Part shown: positions 59,330 to 62,000 of the stretch, piece by piece | Numbering within the stretch: position 1 is the stretch's first letter | Layout of the letters: each line of letters starts with the position of its first letter | From: Adiantum capillus-veneris | Taxonomy: Eukaryota > Streptophyta > Polypodiopsida > Polypodiales > Pteridaceae | Reading direction: 5' to 3' | Length of the DNA: 62,000 bases | Assembly: GCA_014529385.2 (NCBI GenBank) | Contig: CM043944.1 | Location: 76,715,884 to 76,777,883, forward strand | Translations under genes and position numbers: made by a program | Notes under the pieces: model-generated | Databases searched by the model: none | What the model saw: the letters and a program-made list of their open reading frames with translations, nothing else | What the model was told of the DNA's origin: nothing

Positions 59330-60777
59330 TTGATGAGGAAAATCATGTGCAATCACTTGACTTAGATGGACACGAGTCTATGATCGAGGTACCCATTAAC
59401 GAATTAGGGCAGTATTTTGAAGGCAACGAGTCTAATGCGACCCTACCCATCACTACCAAGGGATTAACTATAAAGGGAATTCTTGATGGTGGTGCGGGAG
59501 TTAGCATCGTTACAAAAGATTGTTGGGAATCCATGGGAAAACCCCGCCTCAGTGTTACTAACATTGTGGTAAAGATGGCAAATGGTACCATAGCCAAACC
59601 TATGGGGATGCTCAAGGATCTTAAGATCAAAGTTCTAGGACACAAGGTACGACATACGTTCATTGTAATGGATTTCTCTAAACACCTTATGTCATATGAA
59701 ATGATTTTAGGACGACCATTCATGAGGGAAGCACAAATGGTTCATGATTGGTCTAAAAATCATGTCTATTTGCAATTCCAAGACTCTGTCCTTAGAGTGG
59801 ATTTGGTGACTGGTAAGGTACACCCCTTAGGGAGTAAAACCATTATTGATCATCGCTCTGACACCACAGTTCACTCGGCCCCACTACAATATTGTTACAC
59901 TTGTAAGAAGGATACAGACATTGGCCAAGATTCTCCTTATATGGATATCCTACCTGGGATGACTGAGTCGGACAATGTGGATTGGGTCCACCTAGCATCA
60001 ACCATAGACACTTGGGGAAATAGGGGGACGACCTGGGTAACACCTGAGGGGGATGAAATGCCTGTACCCTTAAATATGCTACAAGCAATGCATATCGCTT
60101 CCAACAAGACTCATCCTAATGTAACGAAGAAAACATACAAGTGGGTCCCTAAAGCTTCTTTAGTGACCATAGCTAGTGCTAAAAAACAGAAGCCTTGTAA
60201 GAAATGTACCACTCGCTCCAAGAAAAGTAAGAAAATGTTGCGATGGATCCCTAAACGACTATTGGAAGCCCAAGGCTACTATCAAGGAAATGATCAAATC
60301 TGGGTGCCAAAACGTAGATTGTGCTCTTACCTATCACCTGACCCAAGTGAGCCCAATCCCGTAGCTCCAAAACGAATCAATGATCGTGGAAAGAAAAAAA
60401 TCACAGAATGCTACACACCCGCTCCCGAGCTAGTTTGGGTACCAAAGAAAGAACGATTTGTTCCACCTAGCTCAGGAAGGGGGGAGTCCCATGAAGATTC
60501 TAGCTCCTCATGTAATACATCCATAGAGGTAAAAGCTTCTACACCGTCTCCATCTATAGTAGTGGACCTCCATGAAGCTACAAAAGAATCCACACCTCCC
60601 AGTGTTCAAGAATCACCTGATGAACCACTTCAATTTCGATCCTGGGAGAGTACCTTACCACCCTTGCAACTTGACGAGGCACCTAGGGTAATAGAAAACT
60701 ACTGGCAAAAATCCTCACCTATTACCAACTGGAACAATTGGTTTCAAAGGGTGGCAAGCTCATTTCAAACGGTATGA
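59326..60777 (+). CDS. GY-D retropepsin-like protease with tryptophan-repeat tail
   Basis: 483 codons, ATG at 59326 overlapping the gag stop by ATGA, in the -1 frame relative to gag. Retropepsin region: GILDGGAGVSIVTKDCW (about 59479), VKMANGTIAKPMGMLKDL, and MILGRPFMREAQMVHDW (about 59701). The active site is DGGA rather than DSGA or DTGA; loss of the hydroxyl residue may lower activity. The tail holds KWVPK (about 60139), RWIPK (about 60242), IWVPK (about 60298) and VWVPK (about 60433), the motif also seen in GY-A and GY-B. Ends with NWNNWFQRVASSFQTV and TGA. Intact frame. Confidence 0.82.
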   Translation: MIDEENHVQSLDLDGHESMIEVPINELGQYFEGNESNATLPITTKGLTIKGILDGGAGVSIVTKDCWESMGKPRLSVTNIVVKMANGTIAKPMGMLKDLKIKVLGHKVRHTFIVMDFSKHLMSYEMILGRPFMREAQMVHDWSKNHVYLQFQDSVLRVDLVTGKVHPLGSKTIIDHRSDTTVHSAPLQYCYTCKKDTDIGQDSPYMDILPGMTESDNVDWVHLASTIDTWGNRGTTWVTPEGDEMPVPLNMLQAMHIASNKTHPNVTKKTYKWVPKASLVTIASAKKQKPCKKCTTRSKKSKKMLRWIPKRLLEAQGYYQGNDQIWVPKRRLCSYLSPDPSEPNPVAPKRINDRGKKKITECYTPAPELVWVPKKERFVPPSSGRGESHEDSSSSCNTSIEVKASTPSPSIVVDLHEATKESTPPSVQESPDEPLQFRSWESTLPPLQLDEAPRVIENYWQKSSPITNWNNWFQRVASSFQTV

Positions 60778-60784
60778 TCTACCC

Positions 60785-60798
60785 AAGGAAGGGGGGAG
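60785..60798 (+). other. Purine-rich run resembling a polypurine tract
   Basis: AAGGAAGGGGGGAG followed by TGTTTGCTGACAG, as an LTR start would look. However, the next 100 bp do not match the GY-D LTR or anything else here, and end in a run of 14 A residues (about 60901-60914). It may be the relic of another element's 3' end. Confidence 0.4.
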
Positions 60799-61901
60799 TG
60801 TTTGCTGACAGTCCTCATTCACTCGCTCCCCTCTCAACCTTCCTCCCTGACCTCTCAATTCCAATCTTAGGGAATGTACATATAAAGCTTTATACTCACC
60901 AAAAAAAAAAAAAAGAGCAAGAGCAATTAGTAAACGAGTATGCACATTAAAAGTCAAAACATTGACTCAGACCTACACATGTCACATCTGGTACAGTGAA
61001 ACAGAAACCTATGCCATAAAACACCTTTGATCCTCATCACTTGAGTGATGGAGGGTAGGTAAGATTAGTACGATAGGAGTGTTTCTGTTTTAGAGTTGAG
61101 AGATTAACAAAGTTCTCTTTTCCCACTAATGTGCCTCCTGGAGGTATTCCTTTTGTTTCATAGTGTGTACAGGAACATGTTGTTGTGGTTAGGATTTGGA
61201 CCTTCATGGAATCTTTCTCTCGTTCACACTCCAAATCAAGCGCGACCATCAACACAAACAGGTGTTTCTTATCCATTAGCATTGCCCTTATCTTTTTGCA
61301 TCCATGTTTGTCTGCTTTGATTGTGATTGGTAGCATAATATTCACCGCATTTGCTTAGTATCAAACATTTAATTCAATGTAATGTTTTGTCATAATCACT
61401 TGTTTAGGTTTAAAAATCAAGCAGTCCGACTAAGCTAGTTTGACCAAGTTAGGTGTTAGAGATCTTCTCTTAATACCATGGGGAATGCCTTCCTAATAAG
61501 CAATGGTTACTTAGGTTCTTAATCCGATTTAGGCAGCATTGTATGAAATGTACTAGGGCTTTCTAGTGGGCTTAACCCTAGTGATCTTTAGCTTAAGTAT
61601 TATAAAGGGAGTTTACTAATGTGATGAGCCTGGGGAGGGTAACAGTGTTATATGACCCCCCAAAGTTACAAAATTAAAATGCTGAAAATGAACAAGCAAA
61701 AATCAAAGTGCCACAATGTAAAATTTTAAGCTGGAAGAGAAATCTCAGCTTGATTTGGTACTTCACTCACATGTATAGCCTATGGTACTAGAGCCCTAGA
61801 GGTTCCCAGTGTGGGCGCTTTTCCTTGAGAAGCAAAAAACCCAAGGCATCCAAAATAAGCACACACATCATAATTGAATCAATGTGAAAAGACTTTGGGG
61901 G
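60799..61901. other. GY-D 3' non-coding region
   Basis: No coding signal and no RT or integrase remnants. An A-run lies near 60901. A GGGGAGGG run near 61632 and GACTTTGGGGGG at about 61890-61901 are purine-rich but not followed by an LTR start. Confidence 0.5.
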
Positions 61902-62000
61902 GTCAACGAAAAAGTAATCAGTCAGGCGATGATTTCATGAGAAATTCCTTTTATGGTAGCTTAACTACAAGGTTTTCTAGATATAGCCTCTAGTCAGCCC
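61902..62000 (+). repeat. Direct repeat of 53629-53727 at the window edge
   Basis: All 99 bases match 53629-53727; the window ends before the repeat does. The offset is 8273 bp. Confidence 0.97.

Larger units (their letters stand above)
54132..62000 (+). mobile_element. GY-D: gag-protease gypsy element without RT (3' end outside window)
   Basis: LTR 54132-54717, exact tRNA-Asp primer site, leader, gag (55748-59329), protease frame (59326-60777), then about 1.1 kb of non-coding DNA up to the 3' tail repeat at 61902. No RT, RNase H or integrase is detectable in any frame. It is therefore a non-autonomous element that keeps a nearly intact Gag and protease, comparable to described TR-GAG elements but with protease. 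Codons look much better preserved than in GY-B. Confidence 0.8.

Noticed and set aside
60785-60900. 3' LTR of GY-D starting at 60799
   Set aside because: It follows a purine-rich run and starts TGTTTG, but it does not match the LTR at 54132, and the tail repeat at 61902 places the end further on.

Overview
The window is plant nuclear DNA made almost entirely of nested LTR retrotransposons. I found no host protein-coding gene, rRNA or tRNA. Evidence for a land plant: Ty1/copia and Ty3/gypsy polyproteins of plant type, primer-binding sites matching initiator tRNA-Met and tRNA-Asp, CACTA-type transposon ends, and heavy nesting typical of large genomes. The exact group cannot be fixed from the sequence. 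Some polyproteins remind me of elements in ferns and other seed-free plants, but that is recollection, not evidence.

Layout. 1-1040: decayed gypsy remnant (GY-0). 1414-8461: nearly complete copia element on the minus strand (CO-1), with 205-bp LTRs, a 5-bp TGCAC target duplication and two amber stops. 9380-10840: chromovirus-type integrase and chromodomain remnant (CHR-1). From about 10970 an outer gypsy element (GY-A) runs in pieces to about 44580. It is interrupted by a complete 19.6-kb gypsy element (GY-B, 11283-30897, duplication GTGCT), by an unidentified segment of about 0.95 kb with a long TC/AC microsatellite (31156-32114), and by a degenerate copia element (CO-2, 32967-37842). 44580-53470: mostly non-coding, with a candidate 1.3-kb CACTA-like element, a small LTR element of 1.64 kb (50145-51782, duplication ATGCT), local tandem duplications and a decayed gag (GY-C). 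53470-53628: a CACTA terminus. 53629-62000: a gag-protease-only gypsy element (GY-D) whose 3' LTR probably lies just past the window edge.

Main biological interest. GY-A and GY-B share an unusual gene plan: gag, protease, RT-RNase H, integrase, then a second retropepsin-like domain, a tail of tryptophan repeats (W-x-P-K), a long non-coding stretch carrying a strong palindrome every 270-288 bp, and a large third ORF with coiled coil and a conserved C-terminal domain. The palindrome differs in sequence between GY-A and GY-B but keeps its place and period. In GY-B the same 24-bp palindrome also occurs in the 5' non-coding region. No working autonomous copy is present: every long reading frame is broken by stops or frameshifts.
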